From Microbacterium azadirachtae (GTDB lineage: Bacteria > Actinomycetota > Actinomycetes > Actinomycetales > Microbacteriaceae), in NCBI RefSeq assembly GCF_000956505.1, contig NZ_JYIX01000034.1, forward strand, positions 1 through 64,000: a stretch of 64,000 nucleotides of DNA, in the 5' to 3' direction. The notes under the pieces were generated by a model that saw only the letters and a list, made by a program, of their open reading frames with translations, ran no database searches and was not told where the DNA came from. The number at the start of each line of letters is the position of its first letter. Position 1 is the stretch's first letter. A program made the translations under genes and the position numbers. Shown here in pieces: positions 34,370 through 43,434 of this stretch.

Positions 34370-36874
34370 TCAGCCGAGGACGGCGGCCACGGCTGAGCGC
34401 GCCTCGGCGGCGGTCGCCGCACCGAGTGCGGCGGCCGCGGCGCGACGGCAGTCTTCGGCCGTCACCGTGCGCAGGCGCGCGGACACCCGGTCCAGGGATC
34501 GCGCCGTCATCGACAGGCTCGTGACGCCCAGCCCGACCAGCACGGGTGCGAGGGCCGGATCGCCCCCCGCCTCGCCGCACACGCCCACGGGTTTGCCCGC
34601 GGCGCGCCCCGCCTCCCCGACGGCGGCGATCAGACGAAGCACCGCGGGCTGCCACGGGTCATTGAGCGCGCCCAGCGGCGCCGACAGGCGGTCCGCGGCC
34701 ATCGTGTACTGCGTGAGGTCGTTGGTGCCGAGGCTCACGAAGTCGACCACGGCGAAGAGCTCCGCCGCCATCAGCGCGGCGGCCGGCGTCTCGATCATGA
34801 TGCCCGTCCGCGCGATCCCCGCCTCCCGGCAGGCGGCGGCGAAGTCGCGGGCCTCCTCGACCGTCGCGACCATCGGCGCCATCACCTCGAGCTGCGCGCT
34901 CTCGGCCGCGCCCGCCGCGGCGATCGCCGCGAGCTGATGCGCGAGCAGCGCCGGATGCGCCACGGAGACGCGCAGGCCGCGCACCCCGAGCGCCGGATTC
35001 TCCTCGTCCGCCGCGGTCGCGAAGGGAAGCGGCTTGTCGCTTCCGGCATCGAGCGTGCGCACGACTACTTTGCGTCCCGCGAAGGGCGCGAGCACCCCGC
35101 GATAGGCGGCGACCTGTTCGGCGACCGTCGGTTCTTCGGCGCGATCCAGGAAGCAGAACTCCGTGCGGAACAGGCCGATGCCCTGTGCGCGGGCCTCGGC
35201 CGCCGCGACCGCATCGGCCGCGCCGCCGACGTTGGCGAGCAGAGGGATCGCCGTGCCGTCCGCGAGCAGCCCTGTGCCGTCGAACGCAGCGACCTGCTCC
35301 ACGGCGGCCACGGCCTCCCCGGCAGGCGGGTCGAGACGCACGGTCCCGGCCTCGCCGTCGACGAGCACGGTCGTCCCTGGCTCGATGCCGACCGCGCCTG
35401 TCGCCCCGACGACCGCGGGGATGCCCAGCGCGCGGGCCAGGATCGCCGTATGCGAGGTCGGTCCGCCCTCCTCGGTCACGAGCCCCACGCACCTGCTGCG
35501 GCCCAGCGTCGCGGTCTCGGCGGGGGCGAGATCCCGCGCGACGAGCACGAACGGATCCTCACGATCGGGGACCCCGGGAATCTCCTGCCCGGTCAGCCTC
35601 GCCACGATGCGATCGCGCACGCTCCGCACGTCGACGGCGCGCTCGGCCAGGCGCCCGCCCAGGCCGCGCAGCACCTGCTCCTGATCCGCGGCCTCGTCCC
35701 ACACCGCGCGGGCGGCGGACGCGCCATCGGCGCGCACGCGTGCGGCGGCGCCCGCGGCGAAGTCCGGATCCGCGGCCAGCAGCGCGGTCGCCTCGAGGAT
35801 CTGCGCGGCTTCGCCATCCGATGCGGCGGCCGTCGCGCGCAGGGCCGCCACGACCTCGGCCGTGGCGGGCGCGATCCGCTCCGCCTCTGCATCGCGATCG
35901 GCGGCCGGCACCCGGTCTGCGGACGGCTCGGGGATCGCCGCGCCGAGCTGCGCGGCGGGCGCGATCGCGCGCCCCGGGCTCACCCCGAGACCGCGGAGCG
36001 TCGATCCCGGGGACGGGGGTGCAGGGGCGGTTCCACTCGACACCCCCGTCCGCGCGTCCTCGCTCAACGACCCCGACGGGGCGGTTCCCGGCGACGGCCC
36101 GGGCGCTTGCGGAGTGCCGTCCATCTCGCCGAAGCCGTCCTCGAAAAGCGCGGCCACGCGCTCCACCGCGGCGGGATCCCCCGCCAGCTGCACCTCGTCT
36201 CCGGGTCGGGCCCCGAAGGCGAGCAGGCGCATCATGCTCGACGCCGGGACCGGATCCCCGTCCGGCAGTCGCCGCAGCCGCAGCTCCGCTCCCGCCGCGG
36301 CCTGCGCGATCATCGCGGCCGGACGCGCATGCACGCCCGCGGGGTTGCGCACGAGCACGGTGCGCGACGCCTCCCCCGGCCGCGAGACCGCAGACGCCGG
36401 CGCGCTCTCCTCGAGCTCAGGGCCCCCCGACCCGGCCGGAGCCTGCGGCTCGTCTCCCAGCTGCGCCGACTTCGCGATCAGGGCACCGTTCGCCTCCGCC
36501 GCGACGTCGTCCAGCGACGCGCCCTGCGCCGCGGTCACGGACGCCGCGAGCAGCCCCTCCACGAAGGGCGCGGAGGCGAGCCTCACCGGAACCGCGCTGG
36601 AGCGCAGCTCGAGCGCGAACTCGGCGCTCATCACCGCGGATCCGAGATCCATCAGCACGAGCACCCCGTCGCAGGCCTCGGCGAGCTCATCGATCGCCGC
36701 GGCCACGCGCGTCGCGTCCGTGCCGAGGATCGGGGCGCCGTCCGCGTCCGTCCCGGCACCGGCGGCGAGTGCGATCGGCACGGTCCCGCCCGGCACCATC
36801 TGCGCGGCGAGCTCCTGTGCGGCCTCGGCGAGGCGCAGGCTGTGCGAGACGGCGACGATGCCGACGGCGCTCAT
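34370..36874 (-). CDS. dhaM: DhaM: fused EIIA(Dha)-HPr-EI phosphotransferase
   Basis: An 834-residue multidomain PTS protein. Domains: EIIA-Man-like DhaM module at 1-135 (His11), HPr module at about 170-255 (His182 in NPAGVHARPAAM), then enzyme I from about 291 to the end (His475 in GGPTSHTAILA, and the PEP-binding barrel with Cys in VGVCGEAGGD). Unlike Escherichia coli DhaM, whose EI part is truncated, this one keeps the complete PEP-binding domain, so the chain PEP to DHA may run within one polypeptide. It passes phosphate to DhaL-bound ADP. The HPr-EI linker contains dispersed-repeat DNA (36012-36074). Start ATG at 36874, 7 bp after dhaL. Confidence 0.93.
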   Translation of the reverse strand: MSAVGIVAVSHSLRLAEAAQELAAQMVPGGTVPIALAAGAGTDADGAPILGTDATRVAAAIDELAEACDGVLVLMDLGSAVMSAEFALELRSSAVPVRLASAPFVEGLLAASVTAAQGASLDDVAAEANGALIAKSAQLGDEPQAPAGSGGPELEESAPASAVSRPGEASRTVLVRNPAGVHARPAAMIAQAAAGAELRLRRLPDGDPVPASSMMRLLAFGARPGDEVQLAGDPAAVERVAALFEDGFGEMDGTPQAPGPSPGTAPSGSLSEDARTGVSSGTAPAPPSPGSTLRGLGVSPGRAIAPAAQLGAAIPEPSADRVPAADRDAEAERIAPATAEVVAALRATAAASDGEAAQILEATALLAADPDFAAGAAARVRADGASAARAVWDEAADQEQVLRGLGGRLAERAVDVRSVRDRIVARLTGQEIPGVPDREDPFVLVARDLAPAETATLGRSRCVGLVTEEGGPTSHTAILARALGIPAVVGATGAVGIEPGTTVLVDGEAGTVRLDPPAGEAVAAVEQVAAFDGTGLLADGTAIPLLANVGGAADAVAAAEARAQGIGLFRTEFCFLDRAEEPTVAEQVAAYRGVLAPFAGRKVVVRTLDAGSDKPLPFATAADEENPALGVRGLRVSVAHPALLAHQLAAIAAAGAAESAQLEVMAPMVATVEEARDFAAACREAGIARTGIMIETPAAALMAAELFAVVDFVSLGTNDLTQYTMAADRLSAPLGALNDPWQPAVLRLIAAVGEAGRAAGKPVGVCGEAGGDPALAPVLVGLGVTSLSMTARSLDRVSARLRTVTAEDCRRAAAAALGAATAAEARSAVAAVLG
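36012..36074. repeat. Repeat-derived linker in dhaM
   Basis: An inverted pair GACGGGGGTG (36012-36021) and CACCCCCGTC (36041-36050) is followed by GTCCTCGCTCAACGACCCC (36056-36074), the complement of the arm word of the 61965-62071 palindrome. The DNA encodes the linker between HPr and enzyme I (about residues 266-288, containing SGSLSED). It looks like intergenic-element DNA absorbed into a flexible linker. Confidence 0.65.
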
Positions 36875-36881
36875 CGTCGCC

Positions 36882-37526
36882 TCAGCCCGCGACGGCCGCG
36901 GCGAGCGTCTCGAACAGGAGCGTGGCCGACGCGGATCCCGGATCCATGTGTCCTGCACTGCGCTCGCCGAGATAGCTGGCCCTGCCTTTGCGCGCGACGA
37001 GGTCGATCGTGGCGTCACGGCCCGCTGCGGCTGCGGCGGCAGCAGCGGCGGTCGCCTCGGCCGGGGATTTCCCGTCGGCGAGCGCCGCGCCCAGCGCGTC
37101 GAGCGCCGGGGCGATCGCGTCGAACAGCGTTTTGTCGCCCGCCTCGGCCTTGCCGCGCGCGACGATGCCCTCCAGCCCCGCACGCAGACCGGCGGCGAGC
37201 GCAGACGGCTCGACGTCGGTCACGACGCCGAGCGTCGCACCGATCCGCAGGAAGAACGTGCCGTACAGCGGACCGCTCGCCCCTCCCACGGTCGAGACGA
37301 GCGTCATGCCCACGGTCTTGAACAGCTCGTCCGCCGTCTGCGGCGCGGTCTGCTCGACCTTCTCGACGGCCGCGGTCATGCCTCGCGCCATGTTCGCGCC
37401 GTGGTCGGCGTCGCCGATCGCGGAGTCGAGCTCGGTGAGCCAGTCGCGCTGGGTCACGACGGCGTCGCGGAAGCGGTGCAGCCAGTCGACGAGGACGGCG
37501 AGCGGGATGGTGTTCGAGGTCGGCAT
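36882..37526 (-). CDS. dhaL: DhaL: dihydroxyacetone kinase ADP-binding subunit
   Basis: A 214-residue all-helical DhaL protein. The Mg-ADP site is formed by aspartates in LDSAIGDADHGANM (residues 29-42), with VGGASGPLYG and GRASYLGERSAGHMDPGS as further nucleotide loops. In the PTS-type system it keeps ADP bound, is rephosphorylated by DhaM, and passes the phosphate to DHA held by DhaK. It is the middle gene of dhaK-dhaL-dhaM. Confidence 0.96.
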   Translation of the reverse strand: MPTSNTIPLAVLVDWLHRFRDAVVTQRDWLTELDSAIGDADHGANMARGMTAAVEKVEQTAPQTADELFKTVGMTLVSTVGGASGPLYGTFFLRIGATLGVVTDVEPSALAAGLRAGLEGIVARGKAEAGDKTLFDAIAPALDALGAALADGKSPAEATAAAAAAAAAGRDATIDLVARKGRASYLGERSAGHMDPGSASATLLFETLAAAVAG

Positions 37527-37573
37527 CCGGCGGTACTCCTTGCTGATGATGGTGTCGGGGAGGGGCTCTCGGC

Positions 37574-37634
37574 GTTCAGGTCTCGATTTCTGCTCCTCCG
37601 CTGCCCGGTTCGGCGCATATTTCGCGACCTGAAC
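37574..37634. repeat. GTTCAGGTC inverted repeat
   Basis: GTTCAGGTC at 37574-37582 and GACCTGAAC at 37626-37634 form an exact 9-bp pair, and a further GCGACCTGAA follows at about 37643. The gap between dhaK and dhaL therefore holds a structured segment of about 180 bp, which may set relative expression of the two genes. Confidence 0.5.
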
Positions 37635-37707
37635 GGGGTGATCGCGACCTGAAGGGGGCGATCCGCCGGTGCCGGGAAGGGCAGCCGGTGTCGGGAGGGG
37701 CTGAGGG

Positions 37708-38703
37708 TCAGGCGCCCCAGCGCAGGCCGGGCGTCACGACGGGCGCGTCCCAGAGCCGGATCAGCTCGTCGTCGGCCTTGAGCACGGTGACGGAGCAGCC
37801 GGCCATGTCCAGCGACGTGATGTAGTCGCCGACGAGGTTGCGGGCGATCGTGACACCCGCCTTCTCGAGCAGCGCCGCGACCTCGCCGTACATGAGATAC
37901 AGCTCGATGAGCGGAGACGCCCCCATCCCGTTGACCATCACGATCGCCGGCGATCCGGTGAAGTCCATGTCGGCGAGGATCGGCTCGACGAGCTGCGCCG
38001 CGATGTCCCTGGCCGGCGCCAGCGGAACACGGTGCCGGCCGGGCTCCCCGTGGATGCCGATGCCGATCTCCATCTGGTCCTCTGGCAGGTCGAATGTGGG
38101 CTTGCCCGCGGCCGGCACGGTGCAGCTGGTCAGCGCCATGCCCATGGACCGGCCCTGGCCGTTCACGCGCTCGGCGAGGTCGGCGACGGCGGCGAGGTCC
38201 TGTCCCTCCTCGGCGGCGGCGCCCACGATCTTCTCGAGCAGCACCGTGAGGCCGACGCCCCGGCGGCCCGCGGTGTAGAGCGAATCCTGCACGGCGACGT
38301 CGTCGTCCACCACGACCGAGCGCACCTCGATGCCGTCCATGGCGGCGAGCTCGGCGCCCATCTCGAAGTTCATGACATCGCCGGTGTAGTTCTTCACGAT
38401 GTGGAGCACGCCCGCGCCGCGGTCGATCGCCTTCGTCGCGGCCTGCATCTGGTCCGGCGTGGGCGAGGTGAAGACCTCTCCTGCGCACGCGGCGTCGAGC
38501 ATGCCCGTCCCGACGAACCCGCCGTGCAGGGGCTCGTGACCGGATCCGCCGCCGCTCAGCAGTGCGACCTTGCCCTCGGCCTTGCGCTCCCGGCGCAGGA
38601 TCACGCGGTTCGCCATGTCGACGTCGAGCTCCGGATGCGCGAGCGCGAGCCCGCGCAGCGACTCTGCGAGCACGTCCTCCGGAGCGTTGATGAGCTTCTT
38701 CAT
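37708..38703 (-). CDS. dhaK: DhaK: dihydroxyacetone-binding kinase subunit
   Basis: A 331-residue DhaK subunit. The substrate-forming residue His218 in GIGIHGEPG covalently binds DHA as a hemiaminal and matches the numbering of the Escherichia coli enzyme. [13 protein letters not shown] and [14 protein letters not shown] are the other pocket motifs. The ATG at 38703 has AAGGAGGTCG upstream; longer in-frame extensions have no homology. First gene of the leftward dhaKLM operon, divergent from an IclR regulator. Confidence 0.96.
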   Translation of the reverse strand: MKKLINAPEDVLAESLRGLALAHPELDVDMANRVILRRERKAEGKVALLSGGGSGHEPLHGGFVGTGMLDAACAGEVFTSPTPDQMQAATKAIDRGAGVLHIVKNYTGDVMNFEMGAELAAMDGIEVRSVVVDDDVAVQDSLYTAGRRGVGLTVLLEKIVGAAAEEGQDLAAVADLAERVNGQGRSMGMALTSCTVPAAGKPTFDLPEDQMEIGIGIHGEPGRHRVPLAPARDIAAQLVEPILADMDFTGSPAIVMVNGMGASPLIELYLMYGEVAALLEKAGVTIARNLVGDYITSLDMAGCSVTVLKADDELIRLWDAPVVTPGLRWGA

Positions 38704-38835
38704 CCTGCGACCTCCTTGTTGCAGTTCCACCAGCACGTTGTCGTCCGAGCAGCACTCCGCAGCCGTGGGATCCCGACGGATCCGCCTTCCGGGGGCGTGC
38801 CACGACACAGAGGACGGGGCCTCTTGCGCCGGGGG

Positions 38836-38885
38836 CGACAGCACTCCAGAATCGGAATACTTTTCGTTAATGTCGAATATGCGAT
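38836..38885. promoter_or_regulatory. dhaK/IclR divergent control region
   Basis: An AT-rich island in very GC-rich DNA. On the minus strand TCGACA and GATTCT are 17 bp apart and could serve dhaK; on the plus strand GAATAT could be a -10 for the IclR gene. TCGGAATAC and TCGAATATG look like two related half-sites. Signals are weak and given for position only. Confidence 0.35.
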
Positions 38886-38965
38886 GAGGCCGTCGGATTG
38901 TCAAGGCATCGGGCGGCCGGATCCGCACCGTCGTCGCCGCCGCCGTCGAGGAGGGAGCAGCACCG

Positions 38966-39733
38966 ATGATCCAGGCGATCGATCGCGCCGCGAAGGTGCT
39001 CGAACTGCTGCAGGGATCCCGCCATCTCGGCATCACCGACCTGGCGACCGCGCTGCAGCTACCGCCGTCGACCGTGCACGGGATCGTGTCGTCCCTGCGC
39101 GAGCACGGCCTCGTCGCGAAGGAGCGCGGCGGACAGCGGTACATGCTCGGCCCCACGCTGCTGAAGCTCAGCAGCGTCTACCTCGACTCCCTCGACGTGC
39201 GGGCGCGATCGATGCGCTGGACGCAGGAGCTCGCGCGGCGCACCGGGATGGCCGTGCGGCTCGGCGCCCCGCATTTCGCCGAGGTGCTGGTGATCCATCA
39301 CGCGCTGCGGCCCGACGACAGCCCGCAGATGCTGGAGACGGGAGCGGCGCTGCCGGCGCATGCCTCGGCCATGGGCAAGGTGCTGCTCGCGCACGACCTC
39401 GGCTTCCAGCGCGCGGTGTTCGCGGATCCGCTGACGAGCCTCACGGGTGACACCGTCACGGATCCCGCGGTGCTCGCGGCGGCCCTGCCCGCGATCGCCG
39501 AGCACGGCTACGCGACCGAGGTCGACGAGGCGGTGCTCGGGGAGTCGTCGCTCGCCTCGCCTGTCGCGGATGCCCGCGGCGACATCGTCGCGGCGGTCGC
39601 CGTGGTGTACCCCACGGCAGACGGCCCCGCGTCCGACGCCGTGCTGCACGCGCTCCGCGATACTGCACGCAACATCTCGCGCGAGCTCGGCGCCTCGGCC
39701 TGGCCCCCGCGCATCGCTCCCCCCGACGACTGA
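38966..39733 (+). CDS. IclR family transcriptional regulator
   Basis: A 255-residue IclR protein: winged helix at residues 1-65 ([35 protein letters not shown]) and the GAF-like effector domain from about 80 ([30 protein letters not shown]). A GGAGGGAGCAG precedes the ATG. It is divergent from dhaK with a 262-bp gap, so control of dihydroxyacetone or glycerol use is inferred. Confidence 0.92.
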   Translation: MIQAIDRAAKVLELLQGSRHLGITDLATALQLPPSTVHGIVSSLREHGLVAKERGGQRYMLGPTLLKLSSVYLDSLDVRARSMRWTQELARRTGMAVRLGAPHFAEVLVIHHALRPDDSPQMLETGAALPAHASAMGKVLLAHDLGFQRAVFADPLTSLTGDTVTDPAVLAAALPAIAEHGYATEVDEAVLGESSLASPVADARGDIVAAVAVVYPTADGPASDAVLHALRDTARNISRELGASAWPPRIAPPDD

Positions 39734-39756
39734 CCCCTCGCGCGCAACCGCCCCCC

Positions 39757-39875
39757 GCGGCAAAGTCGCCCTCGCGGCGCAGCCGCCCCCGCGGCAAAGT
39801 CGCCCCCGCGGCGCAGTCGCCCTCGCGGCAAAGTCGCCCTCGCGGCAAAGTCGCCCTCGCGGCGCAGTCGCCCCG
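39757..39875 (+). repeat. 17-bp tandem repeat, seven units
   Basis: Seven head-to-tail units alternate between GCGGCAAAGTCGCCCTC and GCGGCGCAGTCGCCCCC; the last unit is 1 bp short. Each unit is weakly self-complementary (GGC...GCC). There are no unique spacers, so it is not a CRISPR array. Confidence 0.85.
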
Positions 39876-39884
39876 CGGCACCAT

Positions 39885-39957
39885 CCGCGAGACTGCATCT
39901 GGGCGACGAGACAGCGGGTGCGAAGCGCATTCTCGTCGCGGAGTTGCAGTCTCGCGG
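39885..39957. repeat. Nested palindrome, CGAGAC word
   Basis: Outer arms CCGCGAGACTGCA (39885-39897) and TGCAGTCTCGCGG (39945-39957) are exact complements. Inner arms GCGACGAGA (39903-39911) and TCTCGTCGC (39931-39939) are also exact. Same forward-forward-inverted-inverted layout as the other elements in this window. Confidence 0.8.
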
Positions 39958-39990
39958 TCAATGGGCCCCGCGGGAGCACCCTCCGCAACA

Positions 39991-40040
39991 GAGTCGTCCC
40001 CGTGAGCGCACGCTATGGGGTGCGCTCACGGGGACGACTC
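39991..40040. repeat. Long hairpin, GAGTCGTCCCCG family, copy 2
   Basis: GAGTCGTCCCCGTGAGCGCA (39991-40010) and its exact complement (40021-40040) enclose CGCTATGGGG. Arms and loop match the copy at 214-279. It lies at the 3' end of the phosphoribosyltransferase gene. Confidence 0.85.
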
Positions 40041-40062
40041 GGAAGATAGTAGAGGGAGGGGG

Positions 40063-40572
40063 TCAGGCGGTGGGGGGCAGACCCAGGTCCTCCTCGCGGA
40101 CCGTGCCCTTGGCCGACCACGGGAAGTCGATCCAGCGATCGGTGTCCTTCCACGCGTAGTCGGGCTGGATGATCGTGGTGGGCTTCGTGTAGATCGTGAC
40201 CGAGCGCACGGCGGCGCCCTTCTCGCGCAGCAGCTCCACGGCGAGCGCGAGGGTGCGCCCGGAGTCCGCCACGTCGTCGACGAGCAGCACGCGACGGCCG
40301 TTCAGGTAGTCCATGTCGAGGGCGGGCGGGATCACCTCGGGGGCGTCCAGCACCGTGCCGATGCCCGTGTAGAACTCGACGTTGATCGCGCCGCAGTTCT
40401 TCGCGCCGAGGCCGTACGCGATGGCGCCGGCCGGCAGCAGCCCGCCGCGGGCGATCGCGACGACCACCTCGGTCTCGAAGCCCGATTCGAGGATGTCGCG
40501 GGCCAGATCCCGCATCGCCTCGCCGAAACCATCCCAGGTGAGCACTTCGCGCTCGATCACCGCATCCGTCAT
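40063..40572 (-). CDS. Phosphoribosyltransferase domain protein
   Basis: A 169-residue type I PRTase. The PRPP motif is VLLVDDVADSGRTLALAVEL, preceded by VVVAIARGGLLPAGAIAYGL (PP loop). It resembles the hypoxanthine/xanthine PRTase branch used in purine salvage, but the hood region is short and the base cannot be assigned. GYxW-like DYAWKDTDRWIDFPW near the end is typical of this branch. Single gene, convergent with the IclR gene. Confidence 0.88.
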   Translation of the reverse strand: MTDAVIEREVLTWDGFGEAMRDLARDILESGFETEVVVAIARGGLLPAGAIAYGLGAKNCGAINVEFYTGIGTVLDAPEVIPPALDMDYLNGRRVLLVDDVADSGRTLALAVELLREKGAAVRSVTIYTKPTTIIQPDYAWKDTDRWIDFPWSAKGTVREEDLGLPPTA

Positions 40573-40632
40573 GGACCCATTCTGCCGTGCGGATCCCCTT
40601 CCGGGGTACGCGGATCCCTCACCGGACTCCTC

Positions 40633-41070
40633 TCAGTTCCGGCCGAAGTCCTCGAAGATCAGGGTGGTGCGGGTCGAGCGCACCGCGGAGATCGCCTGGA
40701 TGTCCTCGAGCACGATCCGGCGGAGGTCCCGCGCATCGCTGGCTCTCACCAGCAGGATCACGTCGAAGTCCCCGCCCACGAGCGCCATGTGCTCGACCTC
40801 GGGGATCCGCTGCAGCTGCTCCTGCACCTCCTGCCAGGCCGGCTGCTCGAGCGCGAGCATCACGTAGGCCGACGCGTGGTGGCCGAGCAGCACCGGATCC
40901 GTGCGCACGGTGTAACCGGTGATGACCCCGGCATCGGTCAGCCTCTTGATGCGGGCATGAGCGCCCGCGCGCGAGATGTGCACGGTCTCCGCGATCGCCG
41001 TCATCGACACGCGCGCGTCGCGGCGCAGTTCGTCGAGGATCGCCAGGTCGATGTCATCCAGCTCCGCCAT
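40633..41070 (-). CDS. Lrp/AsnC family transcriptional regulator
   Basis: A 145-residue Lrp/AsnC protein: helix-turn-helix at about residues 5-50 (LDDIDLAILDELRRDARVSM, VHISRAGAHARIKRL) and an RAM/AsnC ligand domain (HMALVGGDFDVILLVRA). I chose the ATG at 41070, preceded by GGGAAGGCGC; a GTG 33 bp earlier is possible but adds no family sequence. It is divergent from the bkd operon and is the usual bkdR position, so branched-chain amino acids are the likely effectors. Confidence 0.92.
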   Translation of the reverse strand: MAELDDIDLAILDELRRDARVSMTAIAETVHISRAGAHARIKRLTDAGVITGYTVRTDPVLLGHHASAYVMLALEQPAWQEVQEQLQRIPEVEHMALVGGDFDVILLVRASDARDLRRIVLEDIQAISAVRSTRTTLIFEDFGRN

Positions 41071-41129
41071 GCGTGCGCCTTCCCGCTCGTGATTCATTGA
41101 CACTCTGCATCATTCTGGCGTGGTTGCTC

Positions 41130-41171
41130 TGCAATCGTCCAGATTCGCCGGGATCCTGTTGGACGACTGCA
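41130..41171. promoter_or_regulatory. Lrp-type operator
   Basis: TGCAATCGTCCA (41130-41141) and TGGACGACTGCA (41160-41171) form a 12-bp inverted pair with one mismatch and centres 30 bp apart, about three helical turns. It sits between the Lrp and bkd E1alpha genes. Octameric Lrp proteins bind such spaced sites. Confidence 0.65.
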
Positions 41172-41221
41172 TTTCCGGACGCACACTGGAGGCATCACGT
41201 TCGGCAAGGAAGGCGGACCCG

Positions 41222-42379
41222 ATGCAGCACACCATGCCTGCCACGAGCCACGCGCACGACGCGGATCCCCGCGATCTGCTCCCCCGCGTTGAGCCGGTGC
41301 GGCTCATCGACGAGACCGGATCCGCCCGCGTCGACGACGGCTACCCGATGCCCGAGGACGAGCTCCTCGGACGCGCCTATCGCGGCCTCATCGAGGGGCG
41401 CCGGATCAACGACCAGGCGAACGCCCTGGTCCGGCAGGGGCGCCTCGCCGTCTACCCCTCCTCACACGGCCAGGAGGCCTGCCAGATCGCGGCATCGCTC
41501 GTGCTCGGCGCGCAGGACTGGCTGTTCCCGACGTACCGCGACTCGGTCTCCGTGATCGCCCGGGGCGTCTCCCCCGCCGACGCCATGGTGCTGCTGAAGG
41601 GCGACTGGCACTCCGGCTACGACCCGCACGAGCACCACGTGGCCCCGCAGACCACGCCGCTCGCGACGCAGCTGCTGCACGCGGTCGGCTTCGCGCAGGC
41701 CGCGAAGCACCGCGGCGAGGACACGGTCGTGCTCGCGATGTGCGGCGACGGGTCCACGAGCGAGGGAGACTTCCACGAGGCGCTGAACTTCGCCGCCGTG
41801 TTCCACCTGCCCGTCGTCTTCTTCGTGCAGAACAACGAGTTCGCGATCTCGGTGCCGCTCTCGCGGCAGACCGCCGCCCCCTCCCTCGCGCACAAGGCGA
41901 TCGGCTACGGCATGCCGGGCCAGCGCGTGGACGGCAACGACGTGGCGGCGCTCCTCGCGGTGCTCGGCGAGGCCGTGGACCGCGCGCGGGCCGGAGGAGG
42001 CCCGACCCTCGTCGAGGCGCACACCTATCGGATGCAGGCGCACACGAACGCCGACGACGACACGCGCTACCGCGAGCGCGCCGAGGTGCAGGCCTGGGCC
42101 GAGAAGGACCCGCTGACGCGCCTGCGCGCGCATCTCACCGCCCGCGGTCTGCTCGACGAGGCCCGCGAGCAGGAGCTCGCGGAGGGCGCCGAGACGATCG
42201 CCGCCGCGCTCCGCGATGCTCTCAACGCCGACACCGACCTCGATCCGGAAGACCTGTTCCGATTCGTGCGCAGCACCAGGTCGCCGCAGCTGCAGGAGCA
42301 GTGGCACCAGCTGCGCGACGAGCTGGCGCGCTCCGGATCCGCCCACGAAGCATCCGCTCCCGGAGGAGGCATCCGATGA
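41222..42379 (+). CDS. bkdA: 2-oxoacid dehydrogenase E1 alpha
   Basis: A 385-residue ThDP-dependent E1 alpha subunit of the branched-chain 2-oxoacid dehydrogenase type. The ThDP/Mg motif is CGDGSTSEGDFHEALNFAAV ending in QNN; YPSSHGQEACQ and FPTYRDSVSV belong to the active-site entrance, and HTNADDDTRYRE to the phosphorylation-loop region. The ATG at 41222 has AAGGAAGG upstream. First of a three-gene operon (E1alpha, E1beta, E2), overlapped by 4 nt with the next gene. A pyruvate dehydrogenase-like specificity is not excluded. Confidence 0.93.
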   Translation: MQHTMPATSHAHDADPRDLLPRVEPVRLIDETGSARVDDGYPMPEDELLGRAYRGLIEGRRINDQANALVRQGRLAVYPSSHGQEACQIAASLVLGAQDWLFPTYRDSVSVIARGVSPADAMVLLKGDWHSGYDPHEHHVAPQTTPLATQLLHAVGFAQAAKHRGEDTVVLAMCGDGSTSEGDFHEALNFAAVFHLPVVFFVQNNEFAISVPLSRQTAAPSLAHKAIGYGMPGQRVDGNDVAALLAVLGEAVDRARAGGGPTLVEAHTYRMQAHTNADDDTRYRERAEVQAWAEKDPLTRLRAHLTARGLLDEAREQELAEGAETIAAALRDALNADTDLDPEDLFRFVRSTRSPQLQEQWHQLRDELARSGSAHEASAPGGGIR

Positions 42380-43434
42380 CCATCGCCCACGAGGACGTCC
42401 GTGTGGACGCCGCGCACCCCGAGGACCGGACCGCGTCGACCGTGCAGACCATGACGATGGCGGCGGCCCTCAACCGCGCCCTCGCCGACGCGATCGAGGC
42501 CGACTCCGACGTCATCGTCTTCGGCGAGGACGTCGGCGCCCTCGGCGGAGTGTTCCGCATCACCGACGGCCTCACCGAGCGCTATGGCGAGGACCGCTGC
42601 TTCGACACGCCGCTCGCCGAGTCCGGCATCGTCGGCACCGCGGTCGGCATGGCCATGAACGGCATGCGTCCCGTGATCGAGATGCAGTTCGACGCGTTCG
42701 CGCTGCCCGCTTTCGAGCAGGTCGTCAGCCACGTCGCCAAGCTCGGCAACCGCACCCGTGGCGCCCTGCCGATGCCGATGGTGATCCGCATCCCCACGGG
42801 CGGCGGCATCGGCGGCGTCGAGCATCACTGCGACTCCTCCGAGGCCTACTACGCGCACACACCGGGTCTGACCGTGGTGTGCCCGTCCACCCCGCAGGAC
42901 GCGTACTCGCTGCTGCGCGCCGCGATCGCGTCGCCGGATCCGGTGATCTTCCTCGAGCCGAAGAAGCTGTACTGGACGAAGGGCGAGGTCGACACGTCGA
43001 TCGTCGGCGAGATCGGATCCGCCCGCGTCGCCCGCGAGGGCACCGACGTGACGCTCATCTCCTACGGCTCCTCGGTGGCGACGTGCCTCGAGGCCGCCGG
43101 GATCGCGGCCGCCGAGGGACGCAGCGTGCAGGTCATCGACGTGCGCACCCTCACCCCGATCGACGACGCCACGATCACCGCCGCGGTGCGCTCGACCGGC
43201 CGCGCCGTGGTCGTCGCGGAGGCGCCGGGCTACGCGAGCGTGGCCAGCGAGATCCAGTCCAGGGTGTTCGAGCGCTGCTTCGAGTTCCTCGAGGCGCCCG
43301 TGCGCAAGGTCACCGGCTTCGACACCCCGTTCGCCCCGCCGAAGTTCGAGCACTGGTACCTGCCCGACGCCGACCGCGTGCTCGACGCGATCGACACGCT
43401 GCACTGGCTCGACGAGCACGGAGAAGAAGCATGA
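42376..43434 (+). CDS. bkdB: 2-oxoacid dehydrogenase E1 beta
   Basis: A 352-residue E1 beta subunit: VIVFGEDVGALGGVFRITDG near the N-terminus, then RCFDTPLAESGIVGTAVGMA, and VIDVRTLTPIDDATI in the C-terminal domain. It completes the alpha2beta2 decarboxylase with the E1 alpha product. Start and stop overlap the neighbouring genes by 4 nt each, so the three subunits are made together. Confidence 0.94.
   Translation: MTIAHEDVRVDAAHPEDRTASTVQTMTMAAALNRALADAIEADSDVIVFGEDVGALGGVFRITDGLTERYGEDRCFDTPLAESGIVGTAVGMAMNGMRPVIEMQFDAFALPAFEQVVSHVAKLGNRTRGALPMPMVIRIPTGGGIGGVEHHCDSSEAYYAHTPGLTVVCPSTPQDAYSLLRAAIASPDPVIFLEPKKLYWTKGEVDTSIVGEIGSARVAREGTDVTLISYGSSVATCLEAAGIAAAEGRSVQVIDVRTLTPIDDATITAAVRSTGRAVVVAEAPGYASVASEIQSRVFERCFEFLEAPVRKVTGFDTPFAPPKFEHWYLPDADRVLDAIDTLHWLDEHGEEA

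Larger units (their letters stand above)
39734..40062. other. Gene-free repeat-rich gap
   Basis: This 329-bp gap between the convergent IclR and phosphoribosyltransferase genes contains a 17-bp tandem array (39757-39875), a nested palindrome (39885-39957) and a long hairpin (39991-40040). No coding frame is credible; those running through it are translations of the repeats. Confidence 0.75.

Noticed and set aside
39757..39875. Possible CRISPR-like array
   Set aside because: The 17-bp units are contiguous with no unique spacers, and no cas gene is in the window.
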